From assembly GCF_000935025.1 (NCBI RefSeq), contig NZ_CP010836.1, positions 3,348,001-3,412,000 on the forward strand: a DNA stretch of 64,000 nt. The letters are read 5' to 3'. Positions 23,897 to 32,465 of this stretch are shown one piece after another; positions within the stretch are counted from its first letter, which is position 1; each line of letters opens with the position of its first letter. Source of the stretch: Sphingomonas hengshuiensis. GTDB taxonomy: Bacteria > Pseudomonadota > Alphaproteobacteria > Sphingomonadales > Sphingomonadaceae. Position numbers and translations under genes: made by a program. The notes below the pieces were generated by a model. It was given only the letters and a program-made list of their open reading frames with translations, was not told the DNA's origin and did not search any database.

Positions 23897-25096
23897 TCAC
23901 TCGATCGCCGTCTCGTTGCGCATGCACGTCACCATGCTCTGTTCGAGCAGATACGCCCGCCGCGCGACCGCATCGCTCGTCAGCTTCGCCATGTGCCGCT
24001 CGCGATATTCCACGGCACCCTGGTTCTCGAGCGCCTGTTTGTTGGCGATCGTCTGCGACTGGACGAAGCTCGATGCGATCGCCCGGCGCTGCCGGGCATA
24101 GCGATCGAGCAGCGGATCGGGCGCGGCCCCGTCCTGCAGGATGCGCAACAGCTTGTCCTTCAGGTTCCACGCATCGTGGATGCCCGAATTCATGCCGAAC
24201 CCGCCCAGCGGATTGTTCAGGTGCGCCGCATCGCCGATCAGGATCATGCGCCCGCGCCGAAACTCCTTCGCCACGCGCTGGTGGACGCGATAGACGGTGC
24301 GGTGGTGCGTCTCGATCGGTACCGCGCTTCCCAGCAGGTCGGCGAACACCCGGTCCTTGAACGCATCGCCGGTGATCTCGGCCACCGGCATCGTCTCGGC
24401 CACCGGCACCAGCACGCGCCAGAGTCCCGGCACCTGGAGCAGCACCGACCATTTCGGCGGATTGGCGACGTAATTGACCCCCGACGTCCAGGGCAGATGC
24501 GTCTCGATCGGGTAATCCGTCGACAGCGTCAGGAACGATTCGGGATAGGTGAAGCCGTCGAACTCGACGCCGAGCCATTTGCGGATCGTCGAACTCGCGC
24601 CATCGGCACCGATGACATAGCGCGCGCGATAGGCGTGGATCGTCATCGGGGTTTCGGCATGGAGCGTCACGCCCTCGGCATCCTCAGCGAAGCTCAGCGC
24701 GCGCGTGCTGAAATCGACCCGCGCATTGGGCAGCGCCTTCAACCGGCCCTCGATGAGGCGCGTGAGCTTGAACTGCTCGCACTGCAATCGATACGGGTGC
24801 GCGACCTCGTCCGCCAGCTCGCTCATGTCGAGCGCATAGCGTTCGCCATTCTGGAGATTGTAATATTGGAACACCGCGGCGCGCAGCCCACGCGTTTCCA
24901 ACTCGTCGAGAAGCCCCAGCTCCGCCATCATGTCCAGCGTCGGGGGGTGCATCGTCGATGCGCGCATATCGGCCAGGCACTCGGCCTCGCGCTCCAATAC
25001 CCGCACTTCGACACCCTCGCGCGCCAGCGCATAGGCCAGCACCATGCCGGCGGGCCCGCCGCCAACGATCAGGACGTCACATTCTTCGGCCTGCAT
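23897..25096 (-). CDS. FAD-dependent monooxygenase (4-hydroxybenzoate/3-HPP hydroxylase type)
   Basis: A 399-residue flavoprotein. The start MQAEECDVLIVGGGPAGMVLAY at 25096 puts the GxGxxG motif near residue 12; upstream in-frame sequence is not protein-like. The other FAD motifs are YVIGADGASSTIRKWLG and ILIGDAAHLNNPLGGFGMNSGIHDAWNL. The NPLGGFGMNSG form is typical of the PHBH/MhpA/UbiH group. It would hydroxylate an aromatic or heteroaromatic ring using NAD(P)H and O2. It is a single gene, divergent from the aldehyde dehydrogenase at 25438, with two dyads in the 341-bp gap. It differs in type from the monooxygenase at 22467, so two separate hydroxylations are likely. Confidence 0.87.
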   Translation of the reverse strand: MQAEECDVLIVGGGPAGMVLAYALAREGVEVRVLEREAECLADMRASTMHPPTLDMMAELGLLDELETRGLRAAVFQYYNLQNGERYALDMSELADEVAHPYRLQCEQFKLTRLIEGRLKALPNARVDFSTRALSFAEDAEGVTLHAETPMTIHAYRARYVIGADGASSTIRKWLGVEFDGFTYPESFLTLSTDYPIETHLPWTSGVNYVANPPKWSVLLQVPGLWRVLVPVAETMPVAEITGDAFKDRVFADLLGSAVPIETHHRTVYRVHQRVAKEFRRGRMILIGDAAHLNNPLGGFGMNSGIHDAWNLKDKLLRILQDGAAPDPLLDRYARQRRAIASSFVQSQTIANKQALENQGAVEYRERHMAKLTSDAVARRAYLLEQSMVTCMRNETAIE

Positions 25097-25206
25097 TACC
25101 TGTCCCTCGGTACCGCTCAAGCGCGGCCGCCCTGGCGCGCAGCGACCATCCGGGCCGGGGCCGTCATGGTGCCGCGCACGGCGGGCGCGCGCATCTTCAG
25201 GATCAA

Positions 25207-25225
25207 ATTGCCGAGCTTCGGCAAT
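25207..25225. promoter_or_regulatory. Perfect inverted repeat, 8-bp arms, 3-bp spacer
   Basis: Reads attgccga, gct, tcggcaat. It lies 111 bp upstream of the monooxygenase start and would be placed as an operator. It is unlike the recurring 17-bp dyad, so a different regulator could act here. Confidence 0.35.
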
Positions 25226-25320
25226 AGGATAGCTTGATTTCGCATATACAGGCATGCCCTCCGTCTTATTTGCAGGACGGTAGAAGACAGCGGGTGCGGT
25301 TCCGCATGCCGTGCGCAGTT

Positions 25321-25337
25321 TATCCGCTGCACGGTCA
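25321..25337. promoter_or_regulatory. 17-bp dyad, site 4 (putative operator)
   Basis: Reads tatccg, ctgca, cggtca. It lies about 100 bp upstream of the aldehyde dehydrogenase start at 25438. The right arm matches the consensus at four of six positions. Confidence 0.35.
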
Positions 25338-25437
25338 GCACCCGCCGAGCGATGGCGGATCTGCGGTGTTGAGCGTGATGGTTGCAGCGCTAGAAGAACC
25401 GAAACCGGGTCCCGCGTCCGGGCCGGGAGGAGCCGTA

Positions 25438-26946
25438 ATGACCCTGACCATCCTTGAGCCCGTCGCCCCGCAATCCGCCCGCGCAAAGGCGGCGTTCGAT
25501 TCGCCCGCGTCGCTGCGGATGCTGATCGGTGGCGCATGGCGGGACGGCGCCGAGACGATGGAATCGATCGATCCCGCCACGGGCCGCGTCATCGCGCGCT
25601 TTCCCGATGCGAGCGAACAGGATGTGGACGACGCCGTCGCGGCGGCACGCGCGGCGTTCCCCGGCTGGGCGGCGACGCTGCCCGCCGAACGCGCCGCGAC
25701 CCTGCTGCGGATCGCCGACATCCTCGAACGCAATATCGACGAGCTGGCCGAGCTGGAGACGCTCGACCAGGGCAAGCCGCTCTATGTCGGCCGCTGGGCC
25801 GAGATCCCCGGCGCGATCGCGCAGTTCCGCTTCTTCGCGGGGCAGGCGATGGCGATCGAGGGGCGCACGATCACGCCGTCGATCAACTATCAGCCTGCGG
25901 GCAAGCAGATGGCGGCATGGACGCTGCGCGAGCCCGTCGGCGTCGTCGCCGCGATCGTACCGTGGAACTCGCCGATCGTGCTGACCGCAATGAAGCTGGC
26001 CCCCGCACTGGCGGCGGGGTGCACCATCGTCCTGAAACCGGCGGAGGACACGTCGGTCACCGCGCTGCGCATGGCCGAGCTGATCGAGGAAGCCGGGCTG
26101 CCCGCGGGCGTGCTCAACGTCGTCACCGGGCGCGGCGCGCGCTGCGGCGCGGTGCTCGCGGCGCATCCGGACGTCGACAAGGTCGCCTTCACCGGATCGA
26201 CCGCCACCGGCCGCGCGATCCTCGACGCGTCGAAGGGCAATCTGAAGCGCGTGACGCTCGAACTCGGCGGCAAGTCGCCGGTGATCGTGCTCCCCGATGC
26301 CGATCTCGACCTCGCGATTCCCGGTGTCGCCAATGCGATCTTCTTCAACGCGGGCCAGGTCTGCGTCGCCGGTTCGCGCGCCTATGTCCATGCGTCGATC
26401 TATGACCGCGTGCTCGAAGGGCTGGCCGCACAGGCGGGCGCGATCCAGCTTGGCCACGGGCTGAACCCGGCGACGCATATGGGCCCGCTGGTCTCGGCGC
26501 GGCAGGCCGAGCGCGTCGCGTCGTTCGTGTCGGACGCGCAGCAGCAGGGCGCGTCGATCGTCGCCGGAGGGCAGCGGCTCGGCGATGCCGGCACCTATAT
26601 CCGCCCGACGATCGTCGCCGATGTCGACCCCGACATGACGATCGTGCGCGACGAAGTGTTCGGCCCGGTGCTGGTCGTCCAGCGCTATGACGACATCGAC
26701 GCCGTCGTCGCATCGGCGAACGACAGCGTCTATGGCCTCGCCGCGAGCATCTGGACCGAATCGCTGAGCCACGCGCACCGCCTGTCGCGCGCGATCCAGG
26801 CGGGATCGGTGTGGATCAACTGCCACTCGATGTACGACGCCAGCCTGCCGATCGGCGGGGTCAAGCAATCCGGCTTCGGGCGCGACAGCGGCATCGCGGC
26901 GATGGACAATTATCTCGAGTGGAAGACGGTCTGCGCGGTTCTGTAA
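25438..26946 (+). CDS. NAD(P)-dependent aldehyde dehydrogenase
   Basis: A 502-residue aldehyde dehydrogenase starting MTLTILEPVAPQSARA, fixed by gggaggag 6 bp upstream. Motifs are VPWNSPI at 174-180, K200 in IVLKPAEDTS, FTGSTATGR at 251-259, E275 in LELGGKSP and C309 in AGQVCVAGS. The ending is GGVKQSGFGRDSGIAAMDNYLEWKTV. The AGQVC form resembles betaine-, phenylacetaldehyde- and 4-aminobutyraldehyde-type enzymes. It is transcribed alone, divergent from an aromatic monooxygenase gene. Its stop is followed by a hairpin that overlaps a tandem 8-bp repeat. It probably oxidises an aldehyde of the same pathway. Confidence 0.92.
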   Translation: MTLTILEPVAPQSARAKAAFDSPASLRMLIGGAWRDGAETMESIDPATGRVIARFPDASEQDVDDAVAAARAAFPGWAATLPAERAATLLRIADILERNIDELAELETLDQGKPLYVGRWAEIPGAIAQFRFFAGQAMAIEGRTITPSINYQPAGKQMAAWTLREPVGVVAAIVPWNSPIVLTAMKLAPALAAGCTIVLKPAEDTSVTALRMAELIEEAGLPAGVLNVVTGRGARCGAVLAAHPDVDKVAFTGSTATGRAILDASKGNLKRVTLELGGKSPVIVLPDADLDLAIPGVANAIFFNAGQVCVAGSRAYVHASIYDRVLEGLAAQAGAIQLGHGLNPATHMGPLVSARQAERVASFVSDAQQQGASIVAGGQRLGDAGTYIRPTIVADVDPDMTIVRDEVFGPVLVVQRYDDIDAVVASANDSVYGLAASIWTESLSHAHRLSRAIQAGSVWINCHSMYDASLPIGGVKQSGFGRDSGIAAMDNYLEWKTVCAVL

Positions 26947-26987
26947 GGAACTGGTAGAACCGGGCGCAGCACAGGGTGATTCTCACT

Positions 26988-27046
26988 CAAAGCCACAAAG
27001 GCACGAAGAATATGCATTCTTCTTGCTTCGTGACTTTGTGGCTTTG
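26988..27046. terminator. Long hairpin between convergent genes
   Basis: Two 21-nt arms (26988-27008 and 27026-27046) are complementary with one mismatch around a 17-nt loop. The right arm runs into a tandem repeat of ctttgtgg. It could end transcription from both the dehydrogenase and the convergent esterase gene. It lacks a classical T-run. Confidence 0.5.
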
Positions 27047-27089
27047 TGGCTTTGTGGCTTTGTGGCTTTGTGGCTTTGTGGCTTTGTGT
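27034..27089 (+). repeat. Tandem repeat, 8-bp unit ctttgtgg, six full copies plus one partial
   Basis: Six exact copies of ctttgtgg run from 27034 to 27081, and a seventh copy diverges at its last base. The complement of the unit appears upstream (agccacaaag at 26991-27000), so the array is one arm of a hairpin. It is non-coding and lies 38 bp beyond the stop of the convergent esterase gene. Confidence 0.9.
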
Positions 27090-27122
27090 GAAATAGAAAT
27101 TTAAGAACCTGAAAACCAGAGC

Positions 27123-28175
27123 TCAGCGCCCTGGCTTCAAAACCTTGTCGAAATAATCCACCGTCAGCGCCAACGCCTCGCGGCTGGCGGCGCGGATCGC
27201 CTCGGGGGTCTTGGCGTACCAGCCATGGTTGGCGCCTTCGATGATCCGCAGTTCCGCCGGCACCCCGGCCGCCTTGAGCGCCGCCGCCATCGTCTCGCTC
27301 TGCTTCGGCGGCACCGCCATGTCGGCGCTGCCATGGATCAGCAGCATCGGCGCGTCACCCGCGTCGACATAGGTCACGGGCGAAACCGCGCGCTTCTGGT
27401 CGTCGGTGCATTGCGCGACGGTGCAGCCCAGGAACAGCCGCGTCGCGTCCTCCGGCGGCGGCGGCGGACGCTTCACCGGGCCTTCGTCCAGAAAATCATA
27501 GATGCCATACCAGCCGACCACCGCCTGGACACAGTCCGAGGGCGGCGGTGCCGAGGGGGCCGGCGCCGGGCCGCGACGCGGCGCCTCCGCCACCGGCTCG
27601 AACGCCTTCACGCCGCACGTCGTCCCTGCGAGCCCGACGAGATGCCCACCCGCCGAATCGCCCCAGATGCCGATGCGCTCGGGATCGATGCCATAGGCGT
27701 CGGCATTGGCGCGCAGGAACCGGATAGCGGCCTTAACATCCTGAATCTGCGACGGAAATGGGGCTTCGCGCGACAGGCGATAGCTGATCGACGCGACGAC
27801 ATAGCCGCGGACCGCCATCTTCGCGAGCGTCGCCGGCCAGTCCTTATACGCCGCCGCGTCACGCGGATTGCCCAGCAGCCACGCGCCGCCATGGACATAG
27901 ATCAGCAGCGGGCGCTTCGCCGCGCCCGGCACCTGCGGCGCATAGACGTCCAGCGTGAGCGGGCGATACCCGATCGGCGTCGCATAGGGGATGCCCGGAT
28001 GCGCGACGATGCCGCCGGGAAAGGCAATCGATGCCGCCCGGATCGAATCCGGGGCGACGGGCGCGCCGGGCGCGCTGATGTCGATCGTCGCGGCCAGATC
28101 GGCGCCCGATTGGGCGAGCGCGGGTCCTGCGGCAAGCATCGCCGCCAGCGTGACGAGAAGGTCCCTGGAGGTCAT
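27123..28175 (-). CDS. Exported alpha/beta-hydrolase (BD-FAE/HSL-like esterase)
   Basis: A 350-residue protein with a cleavable signal peptide (MTSRDLLVTLAAMLAAGPALAQSG), so periplasmic or secreted. The fold is of the carboxylesterase type: oxyanion motif YVHGGAWLLGNP, nucleophile Ser in GIWGDSAGGH, and the His of EGANHGWY near the C-terminus. The acid is probably the Asp in LLIHGSADMAVPP. A Pro-rich insertion with paired Cys (residues around 195-260) is unusual. The start at 28175 overlaps the preceding DUF3089 stop by 4 bp, so these two and the amine oxidase form a minus-strand operon. It probably hydrolyses an ester of the imported compound. Confidence 0.83.
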   Translation of the reverse strand: MTSRDLLVTLAAMLAAGPALAQSGADLAATIDISAPGAPVAPDSIRAASIAFPGGIVAHPGIPYATPIGYRPLTLDVYAPQVPGAAKRPLLIYVHGGAWLLGNPRDAAAYKDWPATLAKMAVRGYVVASISYRLSREAPFPSQIQDVKAAIRFLRANADAYGIDPERIGIWGDSAGGHLVGLAGTTCGVKAFEPVAEAPRRGPAPAPSAPPPSDCVQAVVGWYGIYDFLDEGPVKRPPPPPEDATRLFLGCTVAQCTDDQKRAVSPVTYVDAGDAPMLLIHGSADMAVPPKQSETMAAALKAAGVPAELRIIEGANHGWYAKTPEAIRAASREALALTVDYFDKVLKPGR

Positions 28176-29236
28176 TTGCGGTGCTCCCGAAGATAGGCCG
28201 CCGCGCGCGCCGATGCGTTGGCGCGGATGTCGGCGTAGAACAGCCCCATGTCGTGAAAATGCAGGCTCCCGCCGGGCAGCGGCTTGAGGTCGAGCGCGGG
28301 GTCGGCATCGACCACGAGGAAACCGTCGCGGCATTCGGCAGCCACCTTGCCCGCAACCGGCGCCGCGACCGGCCCCGCCCCCGGATCGCCCGGCACAGCG
28401 CCCAGGCTCGCCGACTTCGCCGCTGCGGGCTTGCTGCGGTCGAACGTCAGCGGATTGACGCAGAACACCGCCTTGCCGGGGCCTTCGCCGTGCAGCTTGA
28501 CGAAGCGCTGCTGCATCAGCCCGCCCAGCATCGCACGGTCGGCGTCGCCGGTGACGCTGTTCCAACCGACCACGCACCCGGTCTGGGTACCACGGTCGCA
28601 CGGCTTGATCGTGCGATAGGTCGTGCCGAAATCACCCTCGGACAGGTTGTAGCCGAGCACATAGGCGGCCACCATGCGCTTCGCGAGCGGCGTGCCGTCG
28701 ATCCGCTTTGCCAGCAGCGTGGCGAGATGCGACCCGCCCTGGCTATGCCCGGCAAGGATAAAGGGCCGGTCGCCGATCGCCTTCAGGAAGGCGTCGAACG
28801 CCCGCTCAACGTCGGTATAGGCCAGCGCGAACGCCTTGCCCCCCTCGCCGTCCAGCATCCCCACCGCACGCGCCACTGCCTGGCGATAGCGCGGCGCATA
28901 GATCGCGCAGCATCCGTTGAAGATCGACGCCTGCCGCGCAATCACGCTCGCGTCGGTCCATGCGTTGGTGGCCGCGTCGGCAAGATCCTGGTTCCACTGG
29001 ACCGCGTGGCGGAACGTTGTCGGGTGAACGTAGAATAAGGCGACCTTCGCCACTTTCGCCGCTGGCGTAGCACCCTGCGGCACCGTGGCGGCAGCGCCCG
29101 GCGCGCCCGGACGCGAAGCCCATGCGCCCGCCTCTGCATAGTCCGGCGCGGGCGGCGGCGTGGTCGTGTCGAACGACTGCCCCAGCGCGGGCAGTGGCAG
29201 GGCGAACAATGCGCCCGCGATCAGCAAGCGCCGCAT
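28172..29236 (-). CDS. DUF3089 family exported alpha/beta-hydrolase-like protein
   Basis: A 354-residue protein with a signal peptide (MRRLLIAGALFALPLPALGQS). DUF3089 hallmarks are VALFYVHPTTF near the start of the domain and the elbow ILAGHSQGGSHL. KRMVAAYVLGYNLSEGDF and CVNPLTF follow. DUF3089 proteins have an alpha/beta-hydrolase fold with an intact Ser and are common in sphingomonads; their substrates are not established. The start at 29236 shares one base with the stop of the amine oxidase gene upstream, and its stop overlaps the next esterase start, so translation is coupled across the three genes. An esterase or lactonase role in the periplasm is a reasonable guess only. Confidence 0.8.
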   Translation of the reverse strand: MRRLLIAGALFALPLPALGQSFDTTTPPPAPDYAEAGAWASRPGAPGAAATVPQGATPAAKVAKVALFYVHPTTFRHAVQWNQDLADAATNAWTDASVIARQASIFNGCCAIYAPRYRQAVARAVGMLDGEGGKAFALAYTDVERAFDAFLKAIGDRPFILAGHSQGGSHLATLLAKRIDGTPLAKRMVAAYVLGYNLSEGDFGTTYRTIKPCDRGTQTGCVVGWNSVTGDADRAMLGGLMQQRFVKLHGEGPGKAVFCVNPLTFDRSKPAAAKSASLGAVPGDPGAGPVAAPVAGKVAAECRDGFLVVDADPALDLKPLPGGSLHFHDMGLFYADIRANASARAAAYLREHRK

Positions 29237-30669
29237 CACAGCGACAGGATTTCGAGCGCGGCGCGTTCGGACGATTCCAGCGCGCCCTCCAGCCCGCGTG
29301 CGCCGACCGCGGTATGCTCGCCGCAAAAGTGCAGCCGCCCGGCTGGCGCGCTCAGCGTCGATCCGAACGCCGCGATCTGGCCGGGGCTGAAATAGGAAAT
29401 GTCGCCCATGTTGAAGCGCTCCGCGGTCCAGCTATGCATATAGGCCCCCTTGACCTTGCCCTTCGCCGCCGGGCGCAACGTCTCCAGCCGGTTGACGACG
29501 AACGCCAGCGCCTCGTCCTTGCCGAGCCGGTCCCAATATTGCGCCAGATGCCCGCGCCCCTGCACCATCAGCCCGGTGACCTGCTTCGGATCGGCGCCGA
29601 AGCGCTGCGGCATCACATTGCCCAGCATGTCGTCGGTCCACATCGCCGGCGACACGCCATCGGACTCCCAAAAGGGTTCGGTCACGGTCAGGAAGGCGAT
29701 CGAGATCGGCTGGTATTTCAGCTCGGCCACCGCCATCGCCTGCGGCCCGCTGAGCCCCGGCCGGATCGCCACATTGCGCAGCGTCGAGAAGGGCAGCGAG
29801 CACAGCACATGCGGCGCCGAATAGACCGCGCCGTCTGCGCACCGCACATCGACCTTGCCCGCCAGATTGTCGATCGCGACGACTTCCTTGCCGAGCAGGA
29901 TGTCGCCCTTCAGCAGCTTCGCCATGCCATTGGGCAACTGGATATTGCCCCCCTTCACTGCCAGCGAGCGCGGGCCGGCCTGGATCTGGCCCTTGATAAA
30001 GCCGTCGTTGAATTCGAGCATCAGCGCCGACACGTCATAGGCCGAGGTGCCGTAATAGGGCGAAATGCTGGCGGCGAGCTGGATCGCGGCGTCGTTCAGG
30101 CCCTGGGCCTGGAGGAAGCTGTATAGCGAGATGTCGAGCGCCGCGTTCGACGGATCGTTCCACAGGTTGAAATCGGGCAGCCGGGTGTGCTGCGACACCA
30201 TCTTGCTGACGACTTCCCACGGCATCGATCCCTTGAGCGCCTCCGGGAAGGGATTGAGCGGCGACGTCGCCCATGCCTCGCGGGTGATGCGCTTGCCGTC
30301 GAGGTACAGCTCCTGCGGCGGCCCGCCATAGAAGCGGGGGGCGATATTCTCCAGTTCGACGCCCGCGCGCTTGGCCGCGTCGATGCCGCGGCCATAGCCC
30401 TCGCCCATCGAATTGAAGCCCATTTCGGGATAGCCCGGCTGGTCCATCAGTGTGAACACGCGCCCGCCGACGCGCTGGCGCGCCTCCAGCACCAGCACTT
30501 TCAGCCCCTCGCGCTCCAGCAGCCAGGCGGCGTTGAGCCCCGACACCCCGGCGCCCAGCACGATCACGTCATAACCGCGCGCCTTCGCCGTCTGGCCGCG
30601 CGCGCCCGCCGCCATTGTCATCCCCAGGGCGGCGGCCCCCACTCCGAACGCGCGACGAGTCAGTTTCAC
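29236..30669 (-). CDS. Flavin amine oxidase family protein with Tat-like signal
   Basis: A 477-residue FAD protein. The GTG start gives MKLTRRAFGVGAAALGMTMAAGARG, an RR-containing export signal consistent with the Tat route for a folded flavoprotein. The dinucleotide motif is VIVLGAGVSGLNAAWLLEREG, followed by VLEARQRVGGRVFTL, as in monoamine oxidases and L-amino-acid oxidases. The C-terminal FAD motif is LHFCGEHTAVGARGLEGALESSERAA. It should oxidise an amine or a C-C bond in the periplasm. It is the first gene of the operon with DUF3089 and an esterase, and is divergent from a cytochrome c gene, with a putative operator between them. The cytochrome could receive the electrons. Confidence 0.85.
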   Translation of the reverse strand: MKLTRRAFGVGAAALGMTMAAGARGQTAKARGYDVIVLGAGVSGLNAAWLLEREGLKVLVLEARQRVGGRVFTLMDQPGYPEMGFNSMGEGYGRGIDAAKRAGVELENIAPRFYGGPPQELYLDGKRITREAWATSPLNPFPEALKGSMPWEVVSKMVSQHTRLPDFNLWNDPSNAALDISLYSFLQAQGLNDAAIQLAASISPYYGTSAYDVSALMLEFNDGFIKGQIQAGPRSLAVKGGNIQLPNGMAKLLKGDILLGKEVVAIDNLAGKVDVRCADGAVYSAPHVLCSLPFSTLRNVAIRPGLSGPQAMAVAELKYQPISIAFLTVTEPFWESDGVSPAMWTDDMLGNVMPQRFGADPKQVTGLMVQGRGHLAQYWDRLGKDEALAFVVNRLETLRPAAKGKVKGAYMHSWTAERFNMGDISYFSPGQIAAFGSTLSAPAGRLHFCGEHTAVGARGLEGALESSERAALEILSL

Positions 30670-30739
30670 CGGAAGGTTCCTTTCGTATCAGCGTCCATCA
30701 TCGATCCCCCGCCCGCCAAGTCGATTGCGCCGCGCCATA

Positions 30740-30756
30740 TGATCGACTGGCGGACA
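30740..30756. promoter_or_regulatory. 17-bp dyad, site 5 (putative operator)
   Basis: Reads tgatcg, actgg, cggaca. It lies between the divergent amine oxidase (start 30669) and cytochrome c (start 30887) genes. Confidence 0.42.
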
Positions 30757-30886
30757 CTCGCGGCGCGACCGTTAAAGGGCCGGATTGCCGCCTGTACCAC
30801 CCGCGCTGTAAATCGCGACCCGTTCAGAAAGCGGACATCCGCCAGGACCGAAGCTTGCCGGGGACTGAAGTGAAGAGGATTGTTCG

Positions 30887-31324
30887 ATGACTCCGCGTTC
30901 TTTCCTGACGATCATGGGCCTGTCGGTCGTGATGCTGGCGGCCAGCATCATGGGCCGGCCCGCGCCCGTGGCGGCGACGGCGTCCCCGCCGCTCCAGGCC
31001 GCGGCGCCGGTGCGCGGCGATGCCGCAATCGGGGCGCGGCTGTTCATGCAGTGCCGCGCCTGCCACACCGTCGAGCGCGGCGGCGCCAATGGCGTCGGGC
31101 CGAACCTTGCCGGGGTGATGGGGGCCAAGGCCGGTTTCCACCCCGGCTATAAATATTCCGAAGCGATGGCAAAGGCGCAGTTGAACTGGACCCCGGCAAC
31201 GATGGACGCCTGGCTCAAGCGCCCTTCGGCAGTGGTGCCGGGCACCAAGATGTCCTTCCCCGGAATGCCCAACCCGAAAGCGCGTGCCGACATGATCGCC
31301 TATCTGGCGACGCTGAAGAAGTGA
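30887..31324 (+). CDS. Class I c-type cytochrome, exported
   Basis: A 145-residue monohaem cytochrome c. An N-terminal hydrophobic signal or anchor (about residues 6-22) precedes the haem site C56-R-A-C-H60. GPNLAGVMGAKAGFHPGYKYSEAM follows, and the Met ligand is probably M122 in GTKMSFPGM. This is the cytochrome c2/c550 layout of a periplasmic electron carrier. Its stop overlaps the start region of the exported alpha/beta-hydrolase gene. The neighbours are an exported flavin amine oxidase (divergent) and, 1.1 kb downstream, an FAD-linked oxidase of the type that donates electrons to cytochrome c, so it probably links these flavoenzymes to the respiratory chain. Confidence 0.9.
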   Translation: MTPRSFLTIMGLSVVMLAASIMGRPAPVAATASPPLQAAAPVRGDAAIGARLFMQCRACHTVERGGANGVGPNLAGVMGAKAGFHPGYKYSEAMAKAQLNWTPATMDAWLKRPSAVVPGTKMSFPGMPNPKARADMIAYLATLKK

Positions 31325-32292
31325 TGCGCGCCGCCCTGCTCTTTGCTGCGGCGACCCTCGCGCTGCCCATGACCGCCTCCGCACAGGAGGCGACCCCGGC
31401 GGCGGCAGAGGCGGCCAAACCCTATCTGACGCTCGCCGAACTGCGCGCCCGCTATGGCGACGAGGCGAGCCGCTATGCGACGATCCGCGGGCTGGAGATT
31501 CACTATAAGGACGAGGGCAAGGGCCCCGTCCTGCTGATGGTCCACGGATCGCGCAGCTCGCTCAAGCAATGGGACGGCGTCGTCGCCGCGCTCAAGAGCC
31601 GCTATCGCATCATCCGCTACGACCTTCCCGCCGCCGGCCTGTCGGGCGCAGTCAGCGACGAAGCAGCCGCCACGGTCCAGCCAACCGACATCGCCGAGGG
31701 GCTGCTGGCGCAACTCGGCGTGACCAAGGTCAGCTTTGTCGGGGTCTCCAGCGGTGGCACGCTGGGCCTGTTCCTCGCGGCGAAGCGCCCCGATCTGGTC
31801 GAACGGCTGATCGTCGCGAACACGCCATCGGATACCGTGCGCACCGACCACCTCGTCTATCCGCCGGCATTCGCGAAGGCGCTGGCGGACTCGCAGGCGG
31901 CGAAGTTCGAGAATCTGGAATTCTGGAACGCCTATCTCTCGTATTTTTCGGGCGACGGCAGCCGGATCAGCGCGGAAACCCGCCGCGCCTATTACGACAT
32001 GAACCGCCGCGTCCCCGAAAAGAACCCGGTCGCGCTGGTCGCCAAGATCGGCGACGGCGTGGAGGCGCATAAGCGGATGGCGGAGGTGAAGGCCCCGGTG
32101 CTGCTGATCTGGGGCGCGGCGGACCCGTTGCTGACGCCCAAGGCGGCGGCGACGCTGGAGGGCTATCTGACCGGCACCCAGGTCTCGACGATCCTGCTCC
32201 CCGATGTCGGCCATTACCCGCCGACCGAAACCCCCGCGCGCGTCGCCGCGCTGGTCGCCGCCTATATCGAGGCCGCAACCCCCACAAAATAA
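31324..32292 (+). CDS. Exported alpha/beta-hydrolase
   Basis: A 322-residue protein with a signal peptide (MRAALLFAAATLALPMTASAQE). An in-frame GTG at 31321 is an alternative start; both overlap the cytochrome stop. The triad is complete: nucleophile Ser in FVGVSSGGTLG, acid in IWGAADPLLTP, and His in LPDVGHYPPTETP. The oxyanion segment is LLMVHGSRSSLKQWD. This contrasts with the two triad-less cytoplasmic members of the window. The periplasmic location with cytochrome c suggests hydrolysis of an ester or lactone before or after oxidation by the exported flavoenzymes. The substrate is unknown. Confidence 0.83.
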   Translation: MRAALLFAAATLALPMTASAQEATPAAAEAAKPYLTLAELRARYGDEASRYATIRGLEIHYKDEGKGPVLLMVHGSRSSLKQWDGVVAALKSRYRIIRYDLPAAGLSGAVSDEAAATVQPTDIAEGLLAQLGVTKVSFVGVSSGGTLGLFLAAKRPDLVERLIVANTPSDTVRTDHLVYPPAFAKALADSQAAKFENLEFWNAYLSYFSGDGSRISAETRRAYYDMNRRVPEKNPVALVAKIGDGVEAHKRMAEVKAPVLLIWGAADPLLTPKAAATLEGYLTGTQVSTILLPDVGHYPPTETPARVAALVAAYIEAATPTK

Positions 32293-32362
32293 TCGCAGCG
32301 CGGAGCCAGTGACGCTCCGCGCCCTATTGCCGCCCCGCGCTTTGCCGTGATCGCACGGTTTT

Positions 32363-32379
32363 CATCCGTTGTGCGGATA
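32363..32379. promoter_or_regulatory. 17-bp dyad, site 6 (putative operator)
   Basis: Reads catccg, ttgtg, cggata. It lies about 87 bp upstream of the FAD oxidase start at 32466, the head of a three-gene operon. Confidence 0.45.
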
Positions 32380-32465
32380 CACTGCACGCCCGGCATGCCT
32401 GCACCGCCCCGGCCCGATTATTCGCGGAACACCGTCATCCAGGCGGCGTATCCGGGAAGCGCGCA

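Larger units (their letters stand above)
25097..25437. promoter_or_regulatory. 341-bp divergent promoter region
   Basis: No gene is seen here. The region separates divergent monooxygenase and aldehyde dehydrogenase genes and contains an 8-3-8 inverted repeat (25207-25225), a copy of the 17-bp dyad (25321-25337) and a strong ribosome binding site gggaggag at 25425-25432 for the dehydrogenase. Confidence 0.6.

Noticed and set aside
27034..27089. CRISPR array
   Set aside because: The 8-bp units are contiguous without spacers and there are no cas genes.
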